Assembly (NCBI RefSeq): GCF_005517195.1
Contig: NZ_CP040244.1
Coordinates: 3,242,001 to 3,306,000 of the forward strand
DNA length: 64,000 bases
Source: Streptomyces vilmorinianum
Lineage (GTDB): Bacteria > Actinomycetota > Actinomycetes > Streptomycetales > Streptomycetaceae
Reading direction: 5' to 3'
A model generated the notes under the pieces. The model had not been told where the DNA came from and did not search any database. It saw nothing but the letters and a program-made list of their open reading frames with translations. The position numbers and the translations under genes are program-made. Shown here piece after piece: positions 53,585-62,766 of this stretch (its first letter is position 1; every line of letters begins with the position of its first letter).

Positions 53585-56341
53585 TCAGCCGATGGACCAG
53601 CCGAATCCGCCGCCCGCGGCCGGAAGGCCGTTCTGGCCCGGCTGATGCGTGGTGACCGTGCCGGTCGTGCCGGTGCGGCCGCCGGTGGCGTTGCTCCACG
53701 GCAGGGCGTACGCGGCGCCGTACGGAGCGGTGTTGGGCACACCGATGTACAGCCTGCCGGCCGTGGCGCCGAGGTGGGTGCCCACGGCGTGGCCGGCCGT
53801 CGGCGTGCCGCCGAGGCCGGAGGCGTTACCGGCCTCGATCCAGAAGTCGTTGTCGCCCGGGGCCCCGAACGGGTAGAAGGTCTGGACCGCTCCCGCGTCC
53901 GTGGTGGTGCCGACGTCCTCACCCGCGATGCCGACCGCGAGGACGAGGCTGCTCGCCGTGCCGGGCGCGCGCGGCGCCAGGTCGGCGAGGGCGACCTTCT
54001 GGCCGAACTTGTCGCCGGCCTCGGCCGAGCCCTGCACGTTCTCGACCTCGGCGTGGAAGTTGGCGGCCTGGGTGACCGTACCGGTCCCGGTGACGCGGAA
54101 GCTCTGGACGGCTCCGGCCTGGGTCACGGTACTGGTGCCGACGGTCAGGGCCTCGCCGGGGGAGCCGACCGCGAAGACGGTGTCGGTCGCGGCAGCCGTG
54201 GCGGAAGGACGGTACGTGACGGCCGCCACGGACGCGCCGAACTGGTCGCCCGCCTCGGACGCGCCGGACACGAAGTCGTCGTCCTGGCTGATGCCCTGGA
54301 CCGGGGCGGGGATGCCGTCGACGCTCAGGTCGTGCTTGAGGATCTGAACGCCACCCGCGTTGGCCAGGGTGCCGATCGCCTCACCCGGCGAGCCGATGAC
54401 GACATGGTTCGCCGAGGCCGCGAGGGAGGAGCCGAACTTGTCGCCGGCCTCGGCGGTACCGCTCATGCCCGGCTTGTCCTGGTGGACGGCGACGTTGATG
54501 CTGCCGCGCAGGTAGTGGGCGCTGCCCGCGTCGGCGACGGTGCCCAGGTCCTCGCCGGACACGCCGATCACGAGGTACGGCTCACCCGCGCGGGTGTGAC
54601 CGGCGGCGACGGCGTTGCCGAAGCGGTCGCCCGCCTCCGGGGCCGAGGACAGGATCGAGCCCGCGCCCGTGCCCTGCACGAGGTCGAGGGCCGCCTTGCC
54701 GGTGGACAGGCCGTTCGCGGCGCCGTAGAAGATCTGCGCGGAACCGGCGTCCGTGGTGGTGCCGACGTCCTCGGCCGGGACACCCACGACGAGGTCGGTG
54801 CAGCCGTCCTTGTCATGGTCGAAGGTGGCCAGGTTCTCGCCGAACCAGTCGCCCGGCTCGGCACCGCCGGAGACGGCGGCGAGGTCCTGGTTGATCTCGG
54901 CGGTGCCCTTGCCGCCGCCGTGGATCACCCGTACGACACCGGCGTTGGCGTCGCCGCCCACCGTCGCTTTCGGGTCGCCGAAGACGGTGTCCTCGACGCC
55001 GTCGCAGTTGAAGTCCGTGATACGCGGCGACAGATCGAGCTGGATGCGCGGAGTGCTGCCGCCCGTGTAGGTGACGGTCTTCCCGCCGGTCTTCAGGATC
55101 GTCTCGAGCTGCGCGATGGTCGCACGGGGGTACGCCTGCCGGAGAACCGCGAGGGCGCCCGCCACGTGGGGAGCGGCCATGGACGTGCCGTTCTTCGAGC
55201 CGAAGCCGCCGCGGGGAATCGAGGAGACGATGTCGCTGCCGGGTGCGAACACGTCAAGCAGCGGACCACGGTTGGTGAAGGAGGACAGCGTGTCGTCGTC
55301 CACGGTGCTGCCCACCGTGATGGCAGAGGACACGCAGCCGGGGGAGCTCACCGCGTCGGTCCACCCGCTGTTGCCGGCGGAGACCACCGTGGCGACCCCG
55401 GCGGCGAGCAGGCTGTCGACGGCCACCTTGCGGGCGTCCTGGTCGCAGGCCGTCGTGTGCTGGCCGCCGCCCAGGCTCATGTTGGCCGCTACGACCGGCG
55501 TCCCGGACTGCCGGAGCTGCAGCACATGGTCCAGGGCCGCGAGCGTGGCGCTGGTGAAGGTCAGCACACACGGCGCTGTCCTGGGCGAGCAGCGCTCCGC
55601 GGAGTCGACCTTGCTGAACACCTGAATGGCGATGATGGAGGCGCCGGGGGCGACACCGGCCTTGGGAGCTCCGGTCACGCCCTGCCCGTTGCCCGCGGCG
55701 ATACCCGCCACGTGGGTTCCGTGGTCACAGACGGTGCCCATCGTCGCGCAGGGCCCGGCTTCCGTGTCCGCCGAGCCCGGCCCCTCCTGCTGCTCGGTGC
55801 CGTTGGGGCACAGGCTGGTGGCGGGGTAGTCGGGGACGACGGTGGAGAAGCACGCCTCGGCGATCACCCGGTTGCCCAGGAAGGGGTGCTTGACGGCGAC
55901 GCCGGTGTCCAGGATGGCCACCGCGGTGCCCGCACCGGTGTTTCCCGCGGCGCGGGTCTTGTCCGCGCCGATCACGGGAAGGCTCGAATCCAGCGTCGGG
56001 GGGACGGCCACGTCTTCGGTGACGCTGACCACGCCCGGCTGTGCGGCCAGCTTCTCGAGACCCGCCTCGTCCACGTTCAGGGTGGTCACGGGCAGTGCGG
56101 CCAAGGTCTGCAGCGCCTTGCCGGCACGGGCCGCGGCGGGCAGGTCCGCGCGGCTCCTGGTGACGACGTTGACCCTGACGGTGCCGCCGTCGGCGACCTC
56201 GTCGTGGAGGGCGGGGTCGATGGGGTCGGCTGCCGTGGGGGTGGTGGTTCCGGCGTTCACCGGCGCGGCGTTGGCCGGTATGGCGCCGAGGGTCACGGTC
56301 ATCATCGCGGTGACGACCGTGGCCCATATAGGCCTTCTCAT
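53585..56341 (-). CDS. Secreted subtilisin-family (S8) protease with FG-GAP-like repeats
   Basis: 918 aa. Signal peptide MRRPIWATVVTAMMTVTLGA to NAA. A pro-region with NVDEAGLEKLAAQPGVVSV precedes the catalytic domain: Asp145 in VAILDTGVAV, His207 in CDHGTHVAGIA, Asn324 in SAGNSGW, Ser387 in NGTSMAAPHVAG. From about 440 to the end are FG-GAP/integrin-like blades (GDWFGENLATFDHDKDGCTD, SEAGDQFGASVAAVTY), probably a beta propeller binding surface. Extracellular protease; single gene with own terminator. Confidence 0.92.
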   Translation of the reverse strand: MRRPIWATVVTAMMTVTLGAIPANAAPVNAGTTTPTAADPIDPALHDEVADGGTVRVNVVTRSRADLPAAARAGKALQTLAALPVTTLNVDEAGLEKLAAQPGVVSVTEDVAVPPTLDSSLPVIGADKTRAAGNTGAGTAVAILDTGVAVKHPFLGNRVIAEACFSTVVPDYPATSLCPNGTEQQEGPGSADTEAGPCATMGTVCDHGTHVAGIAAGNGQGVTGAPKAGVAPGASIIAIQVFSKVDSAERCSPRTAPCVLTFTSATLAALDHVLQLRQSGTPVVAANMSLGGGQHTTACDQDARKVAVDSLLAAGVATVVSAGNSGWTDAVSSPGCVSSAITVGSTVDDDTLSSFTNRGPLLDVFAPGSDIVSSIPRGGFGSKNGTSMAAPHVAGALAVLRQAYPRATIAQLETILKTGGKTVTYTGGSTPRIQLDLSPRITDFNCDGVEDTVFGDPKATVGGDANAGVVRVIHGGGKGTAEINQDLAAVSGGAEPGDWFGENLATFDHDKDGCTDLVVGVPAEDVGTTTDAGSAQIFYGAANGLSTGKAALDLVQGTGAGSILSSAPEAGDRFGNAVAAGHTRAGEPYLVIGVSGEDLGTVADAGSAHYLRGSINVAVHQDKPGMSGTAEAGDKFGSSLAASANHVVIGSPGEAIGTLANAGGVQILKHDLSVDGIPAPVQGISQDDDFVSGASEAGDQFGASVAAVTYRPSATAAATDTVFAVGSPGEALTVGTSTVTQAGAVQSFRVTGTGTVTQAANFHAEVENVQGSAEAGDKFGQKVALADLAPRAPGTASSLVLAVGIAGEDVGTTTDAGAVQTFYPFGAPGDNDFWIEAGNASGLGGTPTAGHAVGTHLGATAGRLYIGVPNTAPYGAAYALPWSNATGGRTGTTGTVTTHQPGQNGLPAAGGGFGWSIG

Positions 56342-56488
56342 TTCACTCCATAGGGAAGCGGGCAGTGGGGGATGCCCGCGGGAACATGCGTGAAGAAGGC
56401 GTCACGGTATCGAACACCCTGGCGAGAGTGATGAGTTGCCCCCGCCGGTGCCCGTATTACGGCTCTTGGGCGCCGATGGCCCTTGTGC

Positions 56489-58051
56489 TCAGAGGCCGAT
56501 GACCTTGGCGCTCGCCGACAGCTCGTAGACGAGGGTGACCGTGCGGCGGCCGCCGGGCGGCAGGGCGACGTCCCAGCGGACGATGCCTTCGGCGTCGACC
56601 ACGTCGGGCGCCGGGGAGCAGGCCTCCTCGCGCAGGCGTACCTCCACCGCCGAGACCTCGGAGACCGGGATCCGCTCCCGGAGGACCACCGCCCGTTCGC
56701 CCGTCTCCCCGGGGGCGGAGAACCGGGACAGGTGCAGCCGGACCGTGCGCGTGACCACGTTCCGCTGCATGATGCCCGCGGAATCGCGGGACTCCTCGGC
56801 CTGCCGGACCACCCGGTGGTCGTCGCGGCTGCCGAAGGCCAGCTCGACGGGGGCGCCGGGAGCGGTGAAGTCCAGCGTGCCGCGGCCGCTGAATCCGCTG
56901 CCGCGGACCAGGTCCACGGGCCCGGCGAGCAGCACATGGCCGGACCGGTTGTCGAACCGCACCACCTGGGTGACCAGCGGGGACAGCTCGGGTGAGCAGG
57001 CGTACTCGCTGCTCGCGTCCGTGGTGAAGACGGAGAGCGGCACGCGGTGGGCGCGACCGTCGCCGGGCACGGAGACCGGCGAGGGGGAGCTCAGCACCCG
57101 CGCCTCGCCGCCGTCGTCCACCCCCGGCAGACCGAGCACCGGGACCGGGCCGAGGTCACCGATCTCCTCCTCGCGCAGCTCGACGTCGACCGTACGGCGC
57201 TCCGCGGCTGCGCGGTCCCTGAGCGTCAGCCGGTCCTCGCCCAGCCACGGTGGCTCGGTGGCCGACGCCGACCGGGCCGTCGACAGCGTCAGCCGTACGT
57301 CCGACCAGTCCTCGCCCGTCCGCTGCCAGACCATCGCGTCGGTCTCCAGCGTCAACGAGTCCCCGTCGAGCACGGCCCGGTAGGCGGGCCGCCACAGCGC
57401 ACACGGCGTGAGGTGGCTCAGGCGCAGCCCGACCGGGCCGGCGGCCGCCGCCTCCACGGTCAGCTCGATGTGACCGACCAGCTCGGCGGGCTCCTCCTCG
57501 GAGAGGTCCATGGCCCGCGTGGTCTCCCCGAGCTCGACGGAGATCGCGGCCAGCCGGGCCTCCACGGTGCGGAGTTGCTCGCCGTACGCGTCGCGCTCCT
57601 CGTCCACGCGGTCCAGTTCGCGGGCCCAGCGGGTCCCTTCGGTCTCCCCGGAGCCGGCGCCCTCGCCGATCTCCCGCAGCACATCGGTGGCGAGACGGCC
57701 GAGCAGGTCGAGGCGGGCACGCAGCCGATCGCGTCGCCGCTCCAGGCCGAGCCGCTCCTCCTCGAGGGAGTGCACGCGGTGGCGCAGGACGGAGTCGTCG
57801 TCGGCGGACGGCGCCGGCTGCCGCGGCGTCCAGGTGCGGACGATCCGCACGTCGAGCACGGTCGCCGGGTGACCGGAGGTCAGCTCGGCATGGAGCGTAC
57901 GGTCGACGGCCAGCGCACTGACCGGCCCCAGACGCAGCCGCTGGACCCCGGCCTCCAGGTCGAGCTCGACGGCGCGCTCGACGTGGGCGCGGTCCTCCAG
58001 GCAGGTGACGGCGGTGACGGGGAGGGCGATCACCTTCGAGGCTGTGGACAT
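56489..58051 (-). CDS. DUF4139 domain protein, first type
   Basis: 520 aa. N-terminal DUF4140-like beta part (VIALPVTAVTCLEDRAHVER), a central coiled coil (LEEERLGLERRRDRLRARLD, ELDRVDEERDAYGEQLRTVE) and C-terminal DUF4139 domain (CALWRPAYRAVLDGDSLTLE, MVWQRTGEDWSDVRLTLSTA). Proteins of this kind, called mucoidy-inhibitor MuiA-like, are cytoplasmic in the absence of a signal and have no known activity. Start 9 bp behind the stop of the next-listed relative: one operon. Confidence 0.85.
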   Translation of the reverse strand: MSTASKVIALPVTAVTCLEDRAHVERAVELDLEAGVQRLRLGPVSALAVDRTLHAELTSGHPATVLDVRIVRTWTPRQPAPSADDDSVLRHRVHSLEEERLGLERRRDRLRARLDLLGRLATDVLREIGEGAGSGETEGTRWARELDRVDEERDAYGEQLRTVEARLAAISVELGETTRAMDLSEEEPAELVGHIELTVEAAAAGPVGLRLSHLTPCALWRPAYRAVLDGDSLTLETDAMVWQRTGEDWSDVRLTLSTARSASATEPPWLGEDRLTLRDRAAAERRTVDVELREEEIGDLGPVPVLGLPGVDDGGEARVLSSPSPVSVPGDGRAHRVPLSVFTTDASSEYACSPELSPLVTQVVRFDNRSGHVLLAGPVDLVRGSGFSGRGTLDFTAPGAPVELAFGSRDDHRVVRQAEESRDSAGIMQRNVVTRTVRLHLSRFSAPGETGERAVVLRERIPVSEVSAVEVRLREEACSPAPDVVDAEGIVRWDVALPPGGRRTVTLVYELSASAKVIGL

Positions 58052-58059
58052 GGCGTGCG

Positions 58060-60192
58060 TCAGCTCCTGCGGTTGCCGCCGACCAGGGCTTTGCCGGCCG
58101 GGATGCGGATCTCGTAGCCGCCGTCGAGGGCGACGGTGCCGCCGGCGGGCAGGTCCACCCGCCAGACCCGGGTGCCCGGGGCATGGTGCTCGCTCCCCGC
58201 GCCGTCCTCGGGTGCGGTCCAGTCGGCCCGCTCCTCGATCCGGACGTCCGGTTCGGAGGTGACGGGCACGCGCTCGCGGACCTCGACGGTGACAGGCCTC
58301 GCGAGCCGGTTGGCCAGCTCCACATGGACACGGTGGTCGAGCACGGTGGTGTTGTTGCGCAGGCCCGCGGTCGACTCGTTCACGTTCGTACGGCGGGTGA
58401 CGCGGATGCCCTCCGCCGGCCCGAGCCCGACCCGGCGGACACCGCCGGGGGCGAGCGTGGGCAGTGCGGCGGTCAGCAGGAACTCGTCGTCGACGCTGAC
58501 CTCCACCGGGCCGGCCAGCAGAGCCTGGTCGGTGGCGTTGGACAGCACCAACGTCGCGTACACGGTCTGCTCCACGGACGGCACGCAGAGGTACTCGGTG
58601 CGCAAGCCCACCGGAATCTCGCCGACGGTGACGGTGTGCCAGGTGCCGTCCGACGGAACGTCGGCTCGGGCGGTGGCATCGAAGCGGTGGTCGAAGGACC
58701 CCGCCGACTCGCGGGGCCGCACGGCGTGCCCCGGCAGCGGCAGCGAGGCCACCGTTTCGGCGCGACGGCGGTACTCGGCCGCCACCGCGTCGAAGGGAGA
58801 GTCGGGAAAGAGCCGGCCTCTGCGACCGCCCTGCTCGTCGGGGCCGCACAGGACGAGGGCGGCGTAGTCGAGCTCGGCGCCGCTCGGCTGCGGCGGACCG
58901 GCCGCCGGGGGCGGTTGCGGTGACGGCGGCGGTGGCGGTGCGGCCGCGCCAGGAGCAGCGGGTGCCATGGCGGCGGGGGGTCCGGCGAAGGACCTGCTCC
59001 CGGCACCCGGCCTGCCGCGCGGTCGCGACGGGGCCGGCTGCGCGGCGTCGGACATCCCGCCGCCGAACGCCTCCGGGGAGGGGGTGTACGCGCCGCCGGG
59101 CACCGGGAGCCCAGCCGGCGGAGCGCCGTACGCCTGCGGTGCCGGGGGAGGCGGCGGCGGTGGCGGAACGGGACCGCCCGCCAAGCCGCCCGCGACAGCC
59201 ACGGGCGCGGAGCCGACCGCAACAGCCTTGGGCGTGGCGGTTGTTGCGGGGCGCGGGCCTGCCGCCTCGTACCCGGCGAACAGGTCGGCGAGCCCCGCCG
59301 GAGGCTCGCGCCAGCCGGAAGGCGCGGGGGCGGGCTGACGGCGTCCGATCCGGATCGAGCGGAGCCTCGGCAGGTCGGTGCGGCGCCCGAGGTCGGCGGT
59401 GGCCAGGGCGATGCGTACGCCGGTCCAGTCCTCGCCGGTGCGCTGGGCGACCGAGGCGCGCAGCACCAGACGGCCGGTGCCGTCGCCCTGACGGTGGGTG
59501 AGACGGTACGCAGGCACCCAGACGGCGCCCGGCACCCCGTACTCCAGCTCCAGCTCCACCTCCGCGTCACCGGCGCCGTGGAGGGGCTCGAGGGTCTCAA
59601 GAGTCAGGACCGCGGAGACCGTGGTCTCCACGTGCGCCGACGGTGCGGCGGTGGAGGCGCGGGCGAGCCGGTCCGCGGCGACGTCCAGCTCGTGCTCGGC
59701 GCGGAGCAGCGCCTCCTCCAGCTCGACGAGGCGGGTGTGCAGTCGCGTCAGCCGCTCGTCGACGAAATCGGCGAGTTCCAGCCACGCGTCGACCGGGGTG
59801 CGGCGGTGCGGGTCCTCGCGCCTGCGGGCCGGCGGCACCGGGTGCAGACCCTTGACCTCCTCGATCAGGCCCAGTTGCCGGTCCCGGCGTCCCTGCGCCG
59901 CCGCGTACGCGTCGCGCAGCCGCTCGACCTCGCGCCCCAACGCGTCGGGCGTGCCCGTGTCGAGCGGCTCGGCCTCGACCTCCACCCGCGCCTCGGTGAC
60001 GCGCACCCCGGGGGCGCTCACGACGCGGGCCCGCAGGGAACTCGGGTCCAGCGAGCGGGGCAGTCCCGTCACCCGCAGCCGGCCGTCCGGCGGCACGCTG
60101 CCCCGGGCCAGGCGGCGGCAGAGCGCGCCCTGCGCGTACACCACGACCGCATCGAGGGTCGAGCCCCACCTCTGCGCTGCCCCAGCCGTCAT
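58060..60192 (-). CDS. DUF4139 domain protein, long type with Pro-rich insert
   Basis: 710 aa from ATG 60192 with GGGGGAG. Same layout as its neighbour: N-terminal domain (LDAVVVYAQGALCRRLARGS), coiled coil (EVERLRDAYAAAQGRRDRQL, ELEEALLRAEHELDVAADRL), DUF4139 (VPAYRLTHRQGDGTGRLVLR, RTGEDWTGVRIALATADLGR). A disordered insert (about 330-430) is rich in Pro/Ala/Gly (PPPPPPPPAPQAYG). Tandem with the 520-aa gene. The pair is conserved in Streptomyces; partners unknown. Divergent from the SpoIIE phosphatase. Confidence 0.85.
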   Translation of the reverse strand: MTAGAAQRWGSTLDAVVVYAQGALCRRLARGSVPPDGRLRVTGLPRSLDPSSLRARVVSAPGVRVTEARVEVEAEPLDTGTPDALGREVERLRDAYAAAQGRRDRQLGLIEEVKGLHPVPPARRREDPHRRTPVDAWLELADFVDERLTRLHTRLVELEEALLRAEHELDVAADRLARASTAAPSAHVETTVSAVLTLETLEPLHGAGDAEVELELEYGVPGAVWVPAYRLTHRQGDGTGRLVLRASVAQRTGEDWTGVRIALATADLGRRTDLPRLRSIRIGRRQPAPAPSGWREPPAGLADLFAGYEAAGPRPATTATPKAVAVGSAPVAVAGGLAGGPVPPPPPPPPAPQAYGAPPAGLPVPGGAYTPSPEAFGGGMSDAAQPAPSRPRGRPGAGSRSFAGPPAAMAPAAPGAAAPPPPPSPQPPPAAGPPQPSGAELDYAALVLCGPDEQGGRRGRLFPDSPFDAVAAEYRRRAETVASLPLPGHAVRPRESAGSFDHRFDATARADVPSDGTWHTVTVGEIPVGLRTEYLCVPSVEQTVYATLVLSNATDQALLAGPVEVSVDDEFLLTAALPTLAPGGVRRVGLGPAEGIRVTRRTNVNESTAGLRNNTTVLDHRVHVELANRLARPVTVEVRERVPVTSEPDVRIEERADWTAPEDGAGSEHHAPGTRVWRVDLPAGGTVALDGGYEIRIPAGKALVGGNRRS

Positions 60193-60512
60193 CTCCCCCG
60201 CCCCCCCCACGCCGAGTCCGTGCTGGGCGAAGCCTACTCCCGAGCGGTCCGCGCTGTTCCGGCCCACCGGGCGACGCTCACCCGCACCGCTGCCCGGCTT
60301 CGCAGCCGGTGGCAGCCGTTCGCAGCGGTGCGTGATCGAGCGCTGCCGGGCAGTGAGAAAGGAGCTGCTGGGGGAGCGGGCCGGTGCCGCCGGAGTGACC
60401 CTGGGAGGTAGGGAGGAAGCGCTGCGGTAGCCGCGACACGTTCGTACGCGACGGCGTTCCACCCCTTCCACGCGTGCGTGGGCCGCGATGACCTCTTGAG
60501 CGGGAGGCCCGG
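60193..60512. other. 320-bp divergent promoter region
   Basis: Lies between the divergent DUF4139 pair and phosphatase genes. Contains C8 and C6 runs; no gene or clear operator seen. Confidence 0.4.
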
Positions 60513-62585
60513 ATGACGGAGCAGAACCCGGTCGAGGAGTTGGTCAGCGCCGCCGCCCAGGACGCCGGCGGCTGGCTGGGCGCGCTGCCGGTGGCGCAGG
60601 TCGCGACCAGCGCCGATGGAACGATCGTGCGCTGGAACCGGGCCGCCGTCGAACTCCTCGGCTACAGCCCGCAGCAGGTGATCGGACGGCACATCGCCGA
60701 GCTGTTGCACCCGGGCGCGGACAGGAGCCTCGGCCGGTCGCTGTGGGAAGCCGCGGCCGGTGGGCGGGGAGTCATGGGCACCGTCACCGCCTGGCACCGC
60801 GACGGGCACCCCGTGGAACTGGAGATCTGGGCCAGCCCCGTTCCCGACCGGCGTGACGACGCCTCCGCCGTCCTGCTCTTCGCCGCCGAAGCCCACGCCG
60901 CGCGGCGTATCCGCGGATCGTCGGCCGTGTGGGACGGGCTGTTCGCCCGCTCCCCGGTCGGGATCGCCGTCCTGGACACGCAGCTGCGGTTCCTCCGGGT
61001 CAACCCGGCCCTGGAGAGGATGAACGGTCTGTCGGAGTCGGCCCATATCGGCCGGCGCCTGTCCCAACTCCTGCCCGAGGTGAACGCCGAGGACATGGAA
61101 GCGGCGATGAGGCACGTCCTGGAGAGCGGGGAGCCGGTCCTGGACCGCCGCCGCATCGGACGCACACCGGCCGAGCCCGACCACGACCGGGCGTGGTCCT
61201 GCTCCTATGTGCGCGTGGAGGACCCGGGTGGCCGGGCGATCGGAGTCATCGCCTCGCTGCTCGACATCACCGACCAGCAGCAGGCCCACATCGATGCCGA
61301 GACGGGACGACGCAGGCTCGCCCTGCTCAGCGAGGCGTCCATCCGGATCGGCTCCACCCTGGAACTGGAACGCACCGCCCAGGAACTCGCCGACCTCGCC
61401 GTTCCCCGCTTCGCCGATGCCGTCACCGTGGATGTCCTGGACACCCTCGCCCACGGTGACGAGCCCGGTATGGGCCTGGCCGGCGGTGTCGCGCTGCGCC
61501 GCCTGGGCAAGGCCCCGCTGACCGGCTCCGCGATCACCGATGTCCTCGCCCCCCTCGGCCGTACCCTCGATTTCCCGGCGGCCGCCCCCTACACCCAGGC
61601 TCTCTCCAGACGCGAGACGTACCTGCTGGCCAGCCTCGACGAGAAGGCCATCGCCCCCGCCGCCCGCCACACGAACAGGCCCGCGAAGCTGCTGAAGCTC
61701 GGCGTGCACTCGTTCATGATGGCCCCGCTCTTCGCGCGGGACCTGGTACTCGGCGTGGCCACGTTCTACCGCTCCCGTCCGATCGGCCCCTTCACCTCCG
61801 ACGACGTGATCCTGGCCGGCGAGCTCGCCGCGCGTGCCGCCGTCAGCATCGACAACGCCCGCCTCTACCACCGCGAACACGACACCGCACTCACCCTGCA
61901 GCGCAGCATGCTGCCCCAGCACATCACCGCACCGGCCGGGCTCGAGGTCGCCCACCGCTACCTGCCCGCCAGCGACGTCAACGAGGTCGGCGGCGACTGG
62001 TACGACGTGCTCAACCTGCCCGGCGGGAGAGCGGCTCTGCTGATCGGCGACGTCATGGGCCACGGCACCCAGGCCGCCGCCGTGATGGGACGGCTCTCCG
62101 CCAGTGTCCGGGCACTCGCCAGGCTCGACATCGAACCCGAGGAACTGCTGCACCAGCTGGAGGCAGCGCTCGACGACCTCGCCGAGCCGATGCTCGCCAC
62201 CTTCCTCTACGCGGTGATCGACCTGACCACCCGCCGCTGCCGTATCGCCCGCGCCGGCCACCCTCCGCCCGCGACCGTCAGCCCCGACGGCACGGTCCAC
62301 CTCCTCGACCTGCCTCCCGGCACTCCGCTCGGCGTCGGCGGCACCCGCTTCACCACCACGGAGATCACCCTGGAACCGGGCAGCCTCCTCGTGCTGTACA
62401 CCGACGGGCTCATCGAGGCCCGCGGCAGTGACATCGACGAACGCCTCGCCGAACTCACCCACCTGCTCGCCCAGCCCTATCCGTCCCTGACCGGGCTGTG
62501 CGACAGCCTCCTCACCCACCTCGTGCCGGGCTCCGCCGACGACGACATCGCGCTGCTGATCGCCCGCCTCCCCAGCCGGGCGTGA
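60513..62585 (+). CDS. PAS-PAS-GAF-SpoIIE (PP2C) phosphatase
   Basis: 690 aa. PAS domain at about 25-125 (SADGTIVRWNRAAVELLGYS), second PAS at 140-250 (LRFLRVNPALERMNG), GAF at 265-450 (SEASIRIGSTLELERTAQEL, SFMMAPLFARDLVLGVATFY), SpoIIE phosphatase at 475-690 (GGDWYDVLNLPGGRAALLIG, GDVMGHGTQAAAVMGRL with metal Asp, YTDGLIEARGSDIDE). No membrane anchor. It should dephosphorylate STAS anti-anti-sigma factors in a stress pathway. The STAS-like protein at 43.3 kb is a conceivable but unproven target. Confidence 0.92.
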   Translation: MTEQNPVEELVSAAAQDAGGWLGALPVAQVATSADGTIVRWNRAAVELLGYSPQQVIGRHIAELLHPGADRSLGRSLWEAAAGGRGVMGTVTAWHRDGHPVELEIWASPVPDRRDDASAVLLFAAEAHAARRIRGSSAVWDGLFARSPVGIAVLDTQLRFLRVNPALERMNGLSESAHIGRRLSQLLPEVNAEDMEAAMRHVLESGEPVLDRRRIGRTPAEPDHDRAWSCSYVRVEDPGGRAIGVIASLLDITDQQQAHIDAETGRRRLALLSEASIRIGSTLELERTAQELADLAVPRFADAVTVDVLDTLAHGDEPGMGLAGGVALRRLGKAPLTGSAITDVLAPLGRTLDFPAAAPYTQALSRRETYLLASLDEKAIAPAARHTNRPAKLLKLGVHSFMMAPLFARDLVLGVATFYRSRPIGPFTSDDVILAGELAARAAVSIDNARLYHREHDTALTLQRSMLPQHITAPAGLEVAHRYLPASDVNEVGGDWYDVLNLPGGRAALLIGDVMGHGTQAAAVMGRLSASVRALARLDIEPEELLHQLEAALDDLAEPMLATFLYAVIDLTTRRCRIARAGHPPPATVSPDGTVHLLDLPPGTPLGVGGTRFTTTEITLEPGSLLVLYTDGLIEARGSDIDERLAELTHLLAQPYPSLTGLCDSLLTHLVPGSADDDIALLIARLPSRA

Positions 62586-62766
62586 GCAGAAGCCGGACGG
62601 CGTACGAGCGGAGGTCCTTTTCGCCCCGTCGGCCCAGCAGGACCGTTCCCGGATGGCGCAGTGTCTCGAATTACGCACTAGTTGTCATCAAGTGTGCGCA
62701 TTCTGACGCGTCACGAGACAGCCACGGTGGACGCCTATCCGGATGTTCCACGAACGGAGCCGCGAC

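Noticed and set aside
53510..56353. Plus-strand open frame of 947 codons antisense to the subtilisin gene
   Set aside because: Pure shadow of high-GC coding on the other strand: Gly/Arg/Val-rich translation without motifs, while the minus strand shows a complete S8 protease.
60234..62678. Minus-strand frame of 814 codons under the SpoIIE phosphatase
   Set aside because: No domain, low-complexity composition; the plus strand has PAS, GAF and SpoIIE motifs.
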